28,216 nt of DNA from Eubacteriales bacterium (GTDB lineage Bacteria; Bacillota; Clostridia; Peptostreptococcales; Anaerovoracaceae), in assembly GCA_028692535.1 (NCBI GenBank), contig JAQUXD010000007.1, positions 1 to 28,216 on the forward strand, written 5' to 3'. The notes under the pieces are model-generated. The model had not been told where the DNA came from. It did no database searches and was given only the letters and a program-made list of their open reading frames with translations. A program made the position numbers and the translations under genes. This document shows positions 17,715-24,294 of this stretch, piece by piece. The number at the start of each line of letters is the position of its first letter. The first letter of the stretch is position 1.

Positions 17715-17912
17715 TTACAAAATTTCAAAAACGTTATCCGGACATACTCTGTAGCAGGAGCCGCATTGGATGCATTTCTCCTGGTCGACCACAATGGTCA
17801 AATAGCCCTTGGCATTCATGTGTTCACCAAACGAAATGGCTTGCTTGGGGCATTCCGCCACGCAATAGCCGCAGCCTTTGCATCGGGTGACATCGGTTCT
17901 GTTTTTTTCCAT
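17715..17912 (-). CDS. korD: 2-oxoacid:ferredoxin oxidoreductase delta subunit (2x[4Fe-4S] ferredoxin)
   Basis: A 65-residue ferredoxin-like subunit that carries electrons from the TPP centre to soluble ferredoxin. Two CxxCxxCxxxC-type clusters are visible: CKGCGYCVAECP at the N-terminal side and CIQCGSCYRVCP near the C-terminus, each predicted to bind one [4Fe-4S]. GGAG is 6 bases before the ATG. It begins 14 bases after the dehydrogenase stop and ends 10 bases before the alpha subunit, placing it in the same operon. Confidence 0.93.
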   Translation of the reverse strand: MEKNRTDVTRCKGCGYCVAECPKQAISFGEHMNAKGYLTIVVDQEKCIQCGSCYRVCPDNVFEIL

Positions 17913-17926
17913 AGCTTTCTCCGTCG

Positions 17927-19081
17927 TTAAACATCAGGTGTATCGAACGTATCGGGGGCAAAGATCTCCCGGGCGATCACCCGGGTATAGCGGCCCGTCC
18001 TTTTGGCTTCTTCGAAGAGTCTGCGCGTCTGCTTGCGTACGATCATCTCGGTGTCATCCACGATATCCTGTGGCACCGGATCCTTGACGATCCTGAACAC
18101 CAAAGCCTCATAGATCCGGACACCGCCGGTGTTGGCCACAAAGTCTACGACCACATTCACTCCTCTCTTATGCAATATCTCATCGGCCTCGGCCGTTGTG
18201 GGAATATTTGCGGCTTCAACGACCAGGGAGGCCTGCACCTTGTCCGCATTGCTCTTGTTGATCACATCCTCCAGGGCAGCCGGGATCAGGATGTCGCAGG
18301 GCATTTCGACCCATTTGCTGTTGGGCAGGACTTCGTATTCCGGCGCGAATGCCGCAGGATCCATTTCACCTTTGGGGCGTTTGGTTTCCACCAGCTTCTT
18401 TACATCCAGACCGTCTTTACAGTAGACCAAACTGTTTACGTCTGCGAGACCCACTACCTTGTAACCCATTTTATCCAAGCAATACGCGCAGCTTGCACCC
18501 ACGGCACCGAAGCCTTGGATGACTACCGTTGCTCCCGGCTTGCCCTTCTTGAAGCACCAAGCCTCGTCGGCGGCGAAAGCCACGCCGTAGCCGGTGATCA
18601 TGTCGTACATCTTGAATCCGTCGTAAGTAAGGCTACAGGCGTCATCGTGATTTTTGATCCCCTGTTGGATCGCCGGATCCTGTTCCATGGCTTTGGTCTG
18701 AGGAAGGCCGATGCCCAGGTCGTCCAGTATATTCAGCACGTCGCCGTAATCCACGCCCAGATCGCCGCCGATGGAGACCCCGGCTTTGATGTAGGGCGCC
18801 ATGGCCGTCAGATAACGGCGCAACACATCCAAGGCATCTGGAGCCTTATAGTCGTAAGCGATGCCGCCTTTGCAGCCGCCCGTGGTCTCCGACTCGATAG
18901 CTTTATACTTGTAGCCCATGGTCGTCGCCAGCCGGATCACTTCTTCTCGCGTGACGGAGGGATGCATCCGCGTGCCGCCCCCGCAATAATGGTTGACGAA
19001 GTTGAAGGCGCACAGCCAGCCTTTCGCTTCGGTTTCCGTGTCGTTCCATTCCACAACGACATAGGGTCTCTTATCTGCCAT
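17927..19081 (-). CDS. Glu/Leu/Phe/Val-type amino acid dehydrogenase
   Basis: NAD(P)-linked oxidative deaminase, converting an amino acid to 2-oxoacid and ammonium. The catalytic lysine is in GGCKGG (Lys71) and the catalytic aspartate in GGDLGVD (Asp107). The Rossmann motif is GFGAVG (190-195), followed by LADVNS with an acidic Asp213 that favours NAD. The start is at MADKRPYV, with AGGAGG 7 bases upstream; the open frame continues 38 codons into the leader. Specificity: aligned from memory with clostridial glutamate dehydrogenase, the substrate-binding Lys of YKGGLRFHP is Gly34 here (CGGGTRMHP). The Ser after NAGGV is Tyr324. Both glutamate side-chain contacts thus seem absent, and GGTRM resembles leucine dehydrogenases. 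It is the first gene of the oxidoreductase operon. A neutral amino acid substrate is therefore inferred, not shown. Confidence 0.9.
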   Translation of the reverse strand: MADKRPYVVVEWNDTETEAKGWLCAFNFVNHYCGGGTRMHPSVTREEVIRLATTMGYKYKAIESETTGGCKGGIAYDYKAPDALDVLRRYLTAMAPYIKAGVSIGGDLGVDYGDVLNILDDLGIGLPQTKAMEQDPAIQQGIKNHDDACSLTYDGFKMYDMITGYGVAFAADEAWCFKKGKPGATVVIQGFGAVGASCAYCLDKMGYKVVGLADVNSLVYCKDGLDVKKLVETKRPKGEMDPAAFAPEYEVLPNSKWVEMPCDILIPAALEDVINKSNADKVQASLVVEAANIPTTAEADEILHKRGVNVVVDFVANTGGVRIYEALVFRIVKDPVPQDIVDDTEMIVRKQTRRLFEEAKRTGRYTRVIAREIFAPDTFDTPDV

Positions 19082-19181
19082 AGCACTGCCTCCTGTTGAT
19101 TCAGTTTGGATAAGCCGGTCATCTTCGATCCGGGTCAGATCCGTATTCCCGATATACAGGCGCCGACTCGCAATCGCTTTC

Positions 19182-19210
19182 ATTATATATGTCACATCTC
19201 ATTTATTCAA
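19182..19210 (-). promoter_or_regulatory. Strong promoter of the dehydrogenase-oxidoreductase-synthetase operon
   Basis: TTGAAT (19205-19210), a 17-base spacer and a consensus TATAAT (19182-19187) are read on the minus strand. The predicted start near 19175 leaves a leader of about 94 bases. It is the best consensus promoter in the window, fitting a highly expressed energy operon. Confidence 0.75.
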
Positions 19211-19378
19211 GCCGAACGCTACTTCTTCAGGCGATCAGATGGCTCCTTAGCAAATATTCGTTACATTTTCGCTTATCACCTTTATAAACCGAAAATATAG
19301 CGGATATTGCGTCATATTCCTCGTGAAATTATCTCATCGCAGCGTCCCGATTCCACTATCCGAATTTTTTCGGAGGTG

Positions 19379-19684
19379 ATGGCACGAGAGGAACCAGATG
19401 GTTCCTATGACGCTGTTTTTCGAGCGGAAATGCAATGCAATACGCCGGATTCTCCGGATTGGACCCGGTCAGGTGCAGTTTCGGTCCGCCGGATGGCACG
19501 AGAGGAACCAGATGGTTCCTATGACGCTGTTTTTCGAGCGGAAATGCAATGCAATACGCCGGATTCTCCGGATTGGACCCGGTCAGGTGTAGTTTCGGTC
19601 TGCCGGATGGCATGAGAGGAACCAGATGGTTCCTATGACGGTGTTTTTCGAGCGAAACTGCAATGCGGTACGCCGGATTTGCCG
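19379..19684. repeat. Tandem 114-bp direct repeat, two full copies and one partial
   Basis: Copies begin at 19379, 19493 and 19607, a period of exactly 114 bases. Copies 1 and 2 differ at only two positions (both C to T). Copy 3 is more divergent and stops matching after about 78 bases. Each unit has a 7-bp hairpin (AGGAACC-AGAT-GGTTCCT), a T5 run about 10 bases later, an ATGCAATGCAATACG segment, and a second small hairpin (CCGGA-TTC-TCCGG). Because 114 is divisible by three, both strands give spurious repetitive open frames. No transposase lies beside it. The function is unknown; it could be a dispersed structured element of this genome. Confidence 0.88.
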
Positions 19685-19759
19685 GCTTCCCACGGGGCGG
19701 CCGCTTGCCGACGACGGGCAAATAATTAATACAGTCAGATCGCCATTGCAAATAAAATG

Positions 19760-19768
19760 TGTTATAAT
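19760..19768 (+). promoter_or_regulatory. Extended -10 promoter before the nuclease-like gene
   Basis: TGTTATAAT (TG at 19760-19761, consensus TATAAT at 19763-19768), with no good -35, predicts a start near 19775 and a leader of about 85 bases. Confidence 0.55.
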
Positions 19769-19859
19769 TATCCATATTTAACATATTTCTACTGCCTGCA
19801 CGCGCCATGGCACCAACAATCTATATTTCAAAGTGTTTTATCATAAAAGGAGGATCGCA

Positions 19860-20663
19860 TTGGCTGAAAGTGTCAAGTTGATTTATAAGGAACTTCAGTT
19901 TCGTCGTGAGCTGCTCAGGCAGTACGAGAGTTGGATCAAAGGAGCACCAGCAGGGTATATCAGCATTCGAACGACTCGCAGCGGCAATCCCAGAAAATAT
20001 CATAGCAGCAAAGATATCTCTACAGGAAGAGTCAAAAGGAAAAATCTCAATGTTGAGGATGAGAAGCTATTCAGTTTGTTGAAGCTGAAAGCTTATGCTC
20101 TTGCATGTGTCCCAATCCTTAGAAAAAGCATTCGTTCCCTTGAGCGATGTGTTGATGCGTGTGCCGCCTTTGAGCCAGAGCAAATTGAACGACAGCTGGG
20201 CAAAGGATATGAAGGCATCTGCTTGCAGTTTCAGAAGCTTGTTCCACAGGCGGAGAATGTGAACTGGAAAACCATTACGGAAAGACAGAACAGCTCTTTC
20301 CCGGAGCGTTTGATTTATGAGGCGGCAGGCGGTATGTACCGGTCAAAATCAGAAATGATCATCGCCATGCAACTGGCACGCTTTGAGCTTCCCTTCAAAT
20401 ATGAACCGTCCATCGAATTTGGATCGTTTCACTTCTGCCCTGATTTTGTAATATTGAATCCGCTGGATGGCGAATTGATATATTGGGAGCATTTGGGTCT
20501 GCTAAGCAAAGAAGAGTATCGTCGATCGACGGAACGGAAACTGGAGATGTACCATGACAATGGAATCCGACCCGGGGACAATCTGATCCTCACGTGTGAT
20601 GGGGATGGGGCACCACTGTCGGCGTTGAAAATTGAACGCGTGATACGGGCGCATTTTCTGTAA
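19860..20663 (+). CDS. Orphan protein with PD-(D/E)XK-like C-terminal region
   Basis: A 267-residue protein not recognised by name. Residues 1-135 are basic and helical, with an RRELLRQYESWIKG-type helix, a Lys/Arg-rich loop near 45-61 and a second helical bundle. The C-terminal half shows a nuclease-like layout: RSKSEMIIAMQL (Glu165 on a helix), FHFCPDFVIL (Asp195 on a strand) and LIYWEHLG (Glu210). This resembles the E...PD...ExK order of PD-(D/E)XK enzymes, but the lysine is not in its usual place (His211-Leu212), so activity is uncertain. The TTG start is chosen because AAAAGGAGG lies 6 bases upstream; a GTG nine codons earlier lacks a site. The gene is AT-richer than its neighbours, stands alone between a repeat array and a terminator, and looks acquired. 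Confidence 0.78.
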   Translation: MAESVKLIYKELQFRRELLRQYESWIKGAPAGYISIRTTRSGNPRKYHSSKDISTGRVKRKNLNVEDEKLFSLLKLKAYALACVPILRKSIRSLERCVDACAAFEPEQIERQLGKGYEGICLQFQKLVPQAENVNWKTITERQNSSFPERLIYEAAGGMYRSKSEMIIAMQLARFELPFKYEPSIEFGSFHFCPDFVILNPLDGELIYWEHLGLLSKEEYRRSTERKLEMYHDNGIRPGDNLILTCDGDGAPLSALKIERVIRAHFL

Positions 20664-20666
20664 TCA

Positions 20667-20698
20667 AAATCCCCGCTGCGCAAGCAGCGGGGATTTTT
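20667..20698. terminator. Strong bidirectional terminator
   Basis: An 11-bp stem ATCCCCGCTGC/GCAGCGGGGAT (20669-20679 with 20684-20694) has a GCAA loop, with T-runs on both sides. It ends the nuclease-like gene (+) and the M29 aminopeptidase gene (-). Confidence 0.92.
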
Positions 20699-20707
20699 AG
20701 GCAGATA

Positions 20708-21817
20708 CTATTTCAAGTTCTCAGGATTCAGCGGAAGAAGTTCGGCGGGCAGGAACAACCCGTCCTTACGGATCAATTCATCGTCAAAGTACATTTCTCC
20801 GCCGCCCCATTCGGTACGCTGGATCATAACCAAGTCCCAATGCAGGGAACTGTAGTTTCCGTTGTCAGCCTCCTCGTAGCAACGACCCGGTGTCAGATGG
20901 AAGCTGCCGCTGATCTTTTCATCGAAGAGAATATCCTTCATGGGGGAAAGGATGTAGGGGTTCACACCGATGGCGAATTCGCCGAAGTAGCGAGCGCCTT
21001 CGTCTGTGTCCAATAACTTGTTGATTCGCGGAGTATCGTTGGCCGTGGCTTTGACGATCTTGCCGCTTTCGACCTCGAAGCGTACATTCTCGTATGTAAA
21101 TCCCTGTTCCAGAGAAGGCGTGTTGTAAGTAATAAACCCGTTCACGGAATCCCTTACCGGCGCTGTAAAAACTTCGCCGTCGGGAATGTTCATATTCCCG
21201 GCACACTTGATCGCAGCCAATCCGCTTATGCTGAAGGAAAGCTCCGTTCCCGGCCCCACGAGGCGAACCCGATCCGTCCGCTCCATCCGATCCACCAGCG
21301 CATCCATGGCCTGATCCATAGCTGCATAATCCATGGTGCAGACATCATAATAGAATTCTTCAAAAGCAGCCACGCTCATGCCTGCGAGTTGAGCCATGGC
21401 TCCATTGGGATAGCGCAAGACGCACCACTTGGTGTTGTTTACACGATAATCCAGAACAGGACTGAGCTTCTGATGATACAGATTCATCTGCTCCGTGGGA
21501 ACGTCGGCCAGTTCGGTGTTGTTATCGCCGGCTCGAACAGCAATATACGCCTGCATTTCCTTCATGAAAGACAACTGATTCTCGTTCATCAGAGCCAGTT
21601 GGTCTTCCCGGGCGCCCAGAAGGATCTCCCGTGTGACAGAATCCTCTCTGGAAGTAACAAAAGGAAGGCCTCCGGCTGCGTACACGTCCCGCACAAGCTG
21701 ACGGATCAGCGGCAGCGGCGCCGTGCCCGAATAGTCGATCAGACAACGGTCACCGGGCTCAATTTTTGTGGAGTAGTTGACTAAAAGGTGGGACAGCTTC
21801 CGGATTCTTTCGTCCAT
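20708..21817 (-). CDS. M29-family metallo-aminopeptidase
   Basis: Cytosolic dinuclear-metal aminopeptidase (AmpS / thermophilic aminopeptidase family) that removes N-terminal residues from peptides. Family segments are GTELSFSISGL, then NMNIPDGEVFTAP with the first metal-binding Glu, YFGEFAIGVN with the second Glu, FDEKISGSFHLTPG with the catalytic-site histidine and neighbouring residues, and SSLHWDLVMI with His and Asp ligands. The length of 369 residues is typical. AAGGAG lies 8 bases before the ATG and overlaps the stop region of the upstream gene (12-base gap), so the two form an operon. It fits the peptide-fermentation theme: imported peptides trimmed to free amino acids. Confidence 0.91.
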   Translation of the reverse strand: MDERIRKLSHLLVNYSTKIEPGDRCLIDYSGTAPLPLIRQLVRDVYAAGGLPFVTSREDSVTREILLGAREDQLALMNENQLSFMKEMQAYIAVRAGDNNTELADVPTEQMNLYHQKLSPVLDYRVNNTKWCVLRYPNGAMAQLAGMSVAAFEEFYYDVCTMDYAAMDQAMDALVDRMERTDRVRLVGPGTELSFSISGLAAIKCAGNMNIPDGEVFTAPVRDSVNGFITYNTPSLEQGFTYENVRFEVESGKIVKATANDTPRINKLLDTDEGARYFGEFAIGVNPYILSPMKDILFDEKISGSFHLTPGRCYEEADNGNYSSLHWDLVMIQRTEWGGGEMYFDDELIRKDGLFLPAELLPLNPENLK

Positions 21818-21829
21818 GTTGGTATCTCC

Positions 21830-23017
21830 TTATTTCAGCGCCTTTAGAAATTCTTCAAAATCCTCGTAATCACTCTGGGCAAATTCATAAAGGACCGGTT
21901 CCTGGAACTGGTACCGGGCTGTGGGAAAGACAGCAGAAGAAAGCGCGCTGCCGTGAAGCCGGTCTTCCATCAGTCCGATGGCTTCCAGGGAATAGGCCGC
22001 AAGGATCAGTTGACCAAAGTCTGTCACGTAATAGAGGCAGCTGATATCATCGCTCAAATTGAATATGCGTTGATCCACGTGGCTGTTGTCCTTCTTGAAC
22101 TCCATGAACATTTCACCGTTGGCATGTTCGGTGCGCATGGCGCCCAGACTGTAAGTGGTGAACTCGATATCGAAATCGTCGGGATCCTTTAATATCTCGT
22201 AAACGGTGACATATTCCCACCGGCTGAGCATCATGGACGCTTCGTAAAGAGAAATCTCAAAAGCGGATTTTCTGTTCGCGGAAATGATGCGGCCTTCCGA
22301 CAGCTCCAGTTCCGAAACGACCAGCCAGTGCTTGTTTTCTGTTTCCACCAGCGATTCACAAAGATAGGAAAGACGACCTGTTTCGTCCAGATATTCTTCG
22401 ATGGTGTTGCGCAGGAAGGTGGAATGCTCTGTGAGAAACGTCTGAGGGCCGCCGGCAGACAGGAAGGCAGGCGCGCTAAGATACGCCGCCCCTTTCAGAT
22501 CCATGCCGAACACCCGCATCAGATAGTAATGGATCAGCTGGTACTCGCTGTGAATATCGGTACAGATCTTTGAAATCAGCTCTTCCTGTTCATCGTGGGA
22601 CAGAAAAACCGGCATCCTGGTGATGAATTCCAGATCCACCGCTTCCTCGGGCAGCGTCAGCTTTTTCCTTCGAGTCTCGTTGATGAATTCCGCAGCCAGA
22701 TGGCGGCCTTCTCGCTCGTTCAGAGGTTTCATCTTGGCGCCCAGACCGCCGAAGAGATTCTTGCAGGCCAGCTCCACCGCCACCGGATCGTCTCCGACAT
22801 AGGTGCGATAGGTTTCCAGTCCCAATTCCTCGATATCATAATAATAGTACTGATGAAGATGAGGTTCGGCTGCAGGGTAAGGCAATTCCCAATGCAGATG
22901 CATGCCAAGCACACCCATCAATCGGGTGTCTGTGATTTCGCCGCTGATAAAGCGGTAGTCGGCATAAAGGTGCTCACTCCTGCCGCCGGGTAATACTTTC
23001 AGTCCGTTTCTTTCCAT
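21830..23017 (-). CDS. Conserved-looking cytosolic protein, not recognised
   Basis: A 395-residue acidic protein with no signal peptide and no membrane segment. I do not recognise its family. Notable parts are an N-terminal region rich in His and Tyr (MHLHWELP, then HLHQYYYYDIEELG, residues 39-66), a Lys/Arg stretch near 115, a helical middle (about 140-200) and a strand-rich C-terminal half ending in an acidic tail (DYEDFEEFLKALK). No nucleotide-binding or protease motif was found. GGAGG stands only 3 bases before the ATG, closer than usual. It is co-directional with, and 12 bases before, the M29 aminopeptidase, so a role near peptide use is possible but unproven. A structural or scaffold role would be equally consistent. 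Confidence 0.82.
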   Translation of the reverse strand: MERNGLKVLPGGRSEHLYADYRFISGEITDTRLMGVLGMHLHWELPYPAAEPHLHQYYYYDIEELGLETYRTYVGDDPVAVELACKNLFGGLGAKMKPLNEREGRHLAAEFINETRRKKLTLPEEAVDLEFITRMPVFLSHDEQEELISKICTDIHSEYQLIHYYLMRVFGMDLKGAAYLSAPAFLSAGGPQTFLTEHSTFLRNTIEEYLDETGRLSYLCESLVETENKHWLVVSELELSEGRIISANRKSAFEISLYEASMMLSRWEYVTVYEILKDPDDFDIEFTTYSLGAMRTEHANGEMFMEFKKDNSHVDQRIFNLSDDISCLYYVTDFGQLILAAYSLEAIGLMEDRLHGSALSSAVFPTARYQFQEPVLYEFAQSDYEDFEEFLKALK

Positions 23018-23037
23018 AGGCCTCCGCGCCTGTCCTG

Positions 23038-23043
23038 ATTATA
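23038..23043 (-). promoter_or_regulatory. Possible -10 box for the unknown gene / M29 operon
   Basis: A consensus TATAAT on the minus strand directly follows the T-run of the rpmE terminator, 20 bases before the start codon at 23017. No recognisable -35 box lies 16-18 bases upstream, where the terminator stem sits. Confidence 0.35.
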
Positions 23044-23044
23044 C

Positions 23045-23075
23045 AAAAACCCGGCCTTGCGGTCCGGGTCTTTTT
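23045..23075. terminator. Terminator after rpmE
   Basis: ACCCGG (23049-23054) pairs with CCGGGT (23064-23069), with an inner CC/GG pairing and a one-base bulge. It is flanked by a T5 run in each direction and ends rpmE on the minus strand. Confidence 0.85.
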
Positions 23076-23093
23076 GCTTGGTCTGCCTTACGA

Positions 23094-23294
23094 TCAGTCG
23101 ATGTTGTACTTGTTCTTGAACTTTTCCACACGGCCGCCGCGATTGATAAACTTCTGCTGTCCCGTAAAGAACGGATGGCACTGAGAACAAACATCTAAAC
23201 GAATCTCGTCCTTCGTGGAGCGGGTCGAAAATTCGTTGCCGCAGGCACAGGTGACTTTGCACTCTTTGTAATCGGGATGGATCTCTGCTTTCAT
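23094..23294 (-). CDS. rpmE: 50S ribosomal protein L31 (zinc-binding type)
   Basis: Ribosomal protein of the large-subunit/small-subunit bridge. The 66 residues begin MKAEIHPDY and carry the zinc-ribbon cysteines of the C+ form: Cys16 and Cys18 in CACGN and Cys36 and Cys39 in CSQC. FFTGQQKFI and GGRVEKF follow, both typical of L31. AGGAGG lies 8 bases before the ATG; the longer in-frame reading through the leader is rejected. It has its own promoter and terminator, so it can be expressed apart from the upstream prmC. No zinc-uptake-regulator site was recognised. Confidence 0.96.
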   Translation of the reverse strand: MKAEIHPDYKECKVTCACGNEFSTRSTKDEIRLDVCSQCHPFFTGQQKFINRGGRVEKFKNKYNID

Positions 23295-23388
23295 GTCTCT
23301 TTCCTCCTTCTTCCCAACATATCTATCGTCTATGTTCGAGATAATCGTTTTTACCCCAAACACGAGTACGCCAAATGAACGCTTATAT

Positions 23389-23417
23389 ATAATAGCATAG
23401 ACCCATTGGCCATGCAA
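23389..23417 (-). promoter_or_regulatory. Promoter of rpmE
   Basis: TTGCAT (23412-23417), a 17-base spacer and TATTAT (23389-23394) on the minus strand lie just after the prmC stop. The predicted leader is about 88 bases and could hold an autoregulatory structure, though none was recognised. Confidence 0.65.
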
Positions 23418-23424
23418 GTACTTT

Positions 23425-24294
23425 TTATCGCGCTTTCCGGGCCTTGAGCACGCGGTCATTCCCGGCCAGATCCCGCAGAATCCGCGCTCGAATAAAGGGA
23501 TTTTTCTGACTCAGCGCCAGCGACCGCACGGCATTGCCCTGGTCGTAGCCGATTTCCATGAGCAGCAGGCCACCCGGCTTCATATGACGGGGCGCAGCTT
23601 CCAGGATCCTCCGTATCAGATCCAGTCCGTCATTCCCTCCGTCTAACGCCATCCGAGGCTCGTGTTCCCGGATCTCCACCGCCAGCGTATCGATGACTTC
23701 GGTGGCGATATAGGGCGGATTGGAGAGTATCATATCGAAGTGCCCCGGTCCGTCCAACGCGTCGAACAGGTCCCCCTGACAAAAGCGGATCGTATCGGCC
23801 ACGCCGGCAGCCGCTGCATTCTTCCGCGCCACAACCAGCGCCTCGGGCGACAGATCCGTCGCAGTCACCCGAGTCTTGCGGTCCAGTTTGGCCACGGATA
23901 TAGCCAGCGCTCCGCTTCCGGTGCAAAGGTCCAGAATTTGATGGTGACCCAGAAGCCGGGTTAACTTTGACAACTCTTTCAAGGCTTCCTCAGCCAGGAG
24001 CTCCGTATCCTGGCGGGGGATCAGGACCGATTCGTTTACAGACAGGGAAATACCCATGAATTCCACCGTGCCCAAAATATATTGGAGGGGTGTTCCGCCG
24101 GCCCGGCGCTGAAGCAAATCAAAAAATGTCTGACAAAGGCTCTCGTCGGCCGGATCACGTCCATAGGCATAGAGATGAATTCGATCCTTGTTGAGCAGAT
24201 GACAGAGCAGCAGCTCCGATTCGGTGATCGCATCGGCATTTCCGTGTTCCTTCAGAATCTCTGTTCCGATGGTCAGCAGCTCACGCAGAGTCAT
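23425..24294 (-). CDS. prmC: Peptide chain release factor N5-glutamine methyltransferase
   Basis: S-adenosylmethionine-dependent enzyme that methylates the glutamine of the GGQ motif in release factors. The N-terminal helical domain (1-75) is followed by the Rossmann methyltransferase domain. That domain contains DLCTGSGALA (122-131, cofactor binding) and the catalytic NPPY at 192-195, preceded by ILS. The length of 289 residues is normal. The ATG overlaps the DUF1385 stop as ATGA, so it belongs to the rho operon. The release-factor gene prfA, a common neighbour of prmC, is not in the window: rpmE follows instead. Confidence 0.96.
   Translation of the reverse strand: MTLRELLTIGTEILKEHGNADAITESELLLCHLLNKDRIHLYAYGRDPADESLCQTFFDLLQRRAGGTPLQYILGTVEFMGISLSVNESVLIPRQDTELLAEEALKELSKLTRLLGHHQILDLCTGSGALAISVAKLDRKTRVTATDLSPEALVVARKNAAAAGVADTIRFCQGDLFDALDGPGHFDMILSNPPYIATEVIDTLAVEIREHEPRMALDGGNDGLDLIRRILEAAPRHMKPGGLLLMEIGYDQGNAVRSLALSQKNPFIRARILRDLAGNDRVLKARKAR

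Larger units (their letters stand above)
19082..19859. other. 778-bp region without a convincing protein gene
   Basis: It holds, from left to right, the dehydrogenase 5' leader (19082-19175) and promoter (19182-19210). About 165 bases of AT-richer DNA follow in which nothing is recognised. Next come the 114-bp tandem repeats (19379-19684), a short GC-rich stretch, and the extended -10 promoter and leader of the nuclease-like gene. The open frames over the repeats on both strands are repeat translations with no start signals and are not called as genes. Confidence 0.75.

Noticed and set aside
17927..19195. Longer start for the dehydrogenase at 19195
   Set aside because: The extra 38 codons run across the predicted -10 box and transcription start, and AGGAGG is placed for the ATG at 19081.
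19379..19684. CRISPR array
   Set aside because: The 114-bp unit repeats head to tail with no unique spacers of constant size, there are under three copies, and no cas genes are nearby.
19379..19684. Tandem riboswitch or T-box leader for the dehydrogenase operon
   Set aside because: The repeats lie upstream of the predicted promoter at 19182-19210, so they would not be in that transcript. No T-box, glycine or other known riboswitch core was recognised.
19307..19808. Open frames on both strands across the 114-bp repeats
   Set aside because: They stay open only because the repeat period is a multiple of three. The peptides are the repeat translated two or three times, with no ribosome site, and both strands are open at once.
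19833..19862. GTG start at 19833 for the nuclease-like gene
   Set aside because: The AAAAGGAGG site lies inside that extension and is ideally spaced for the TTG at 19860.
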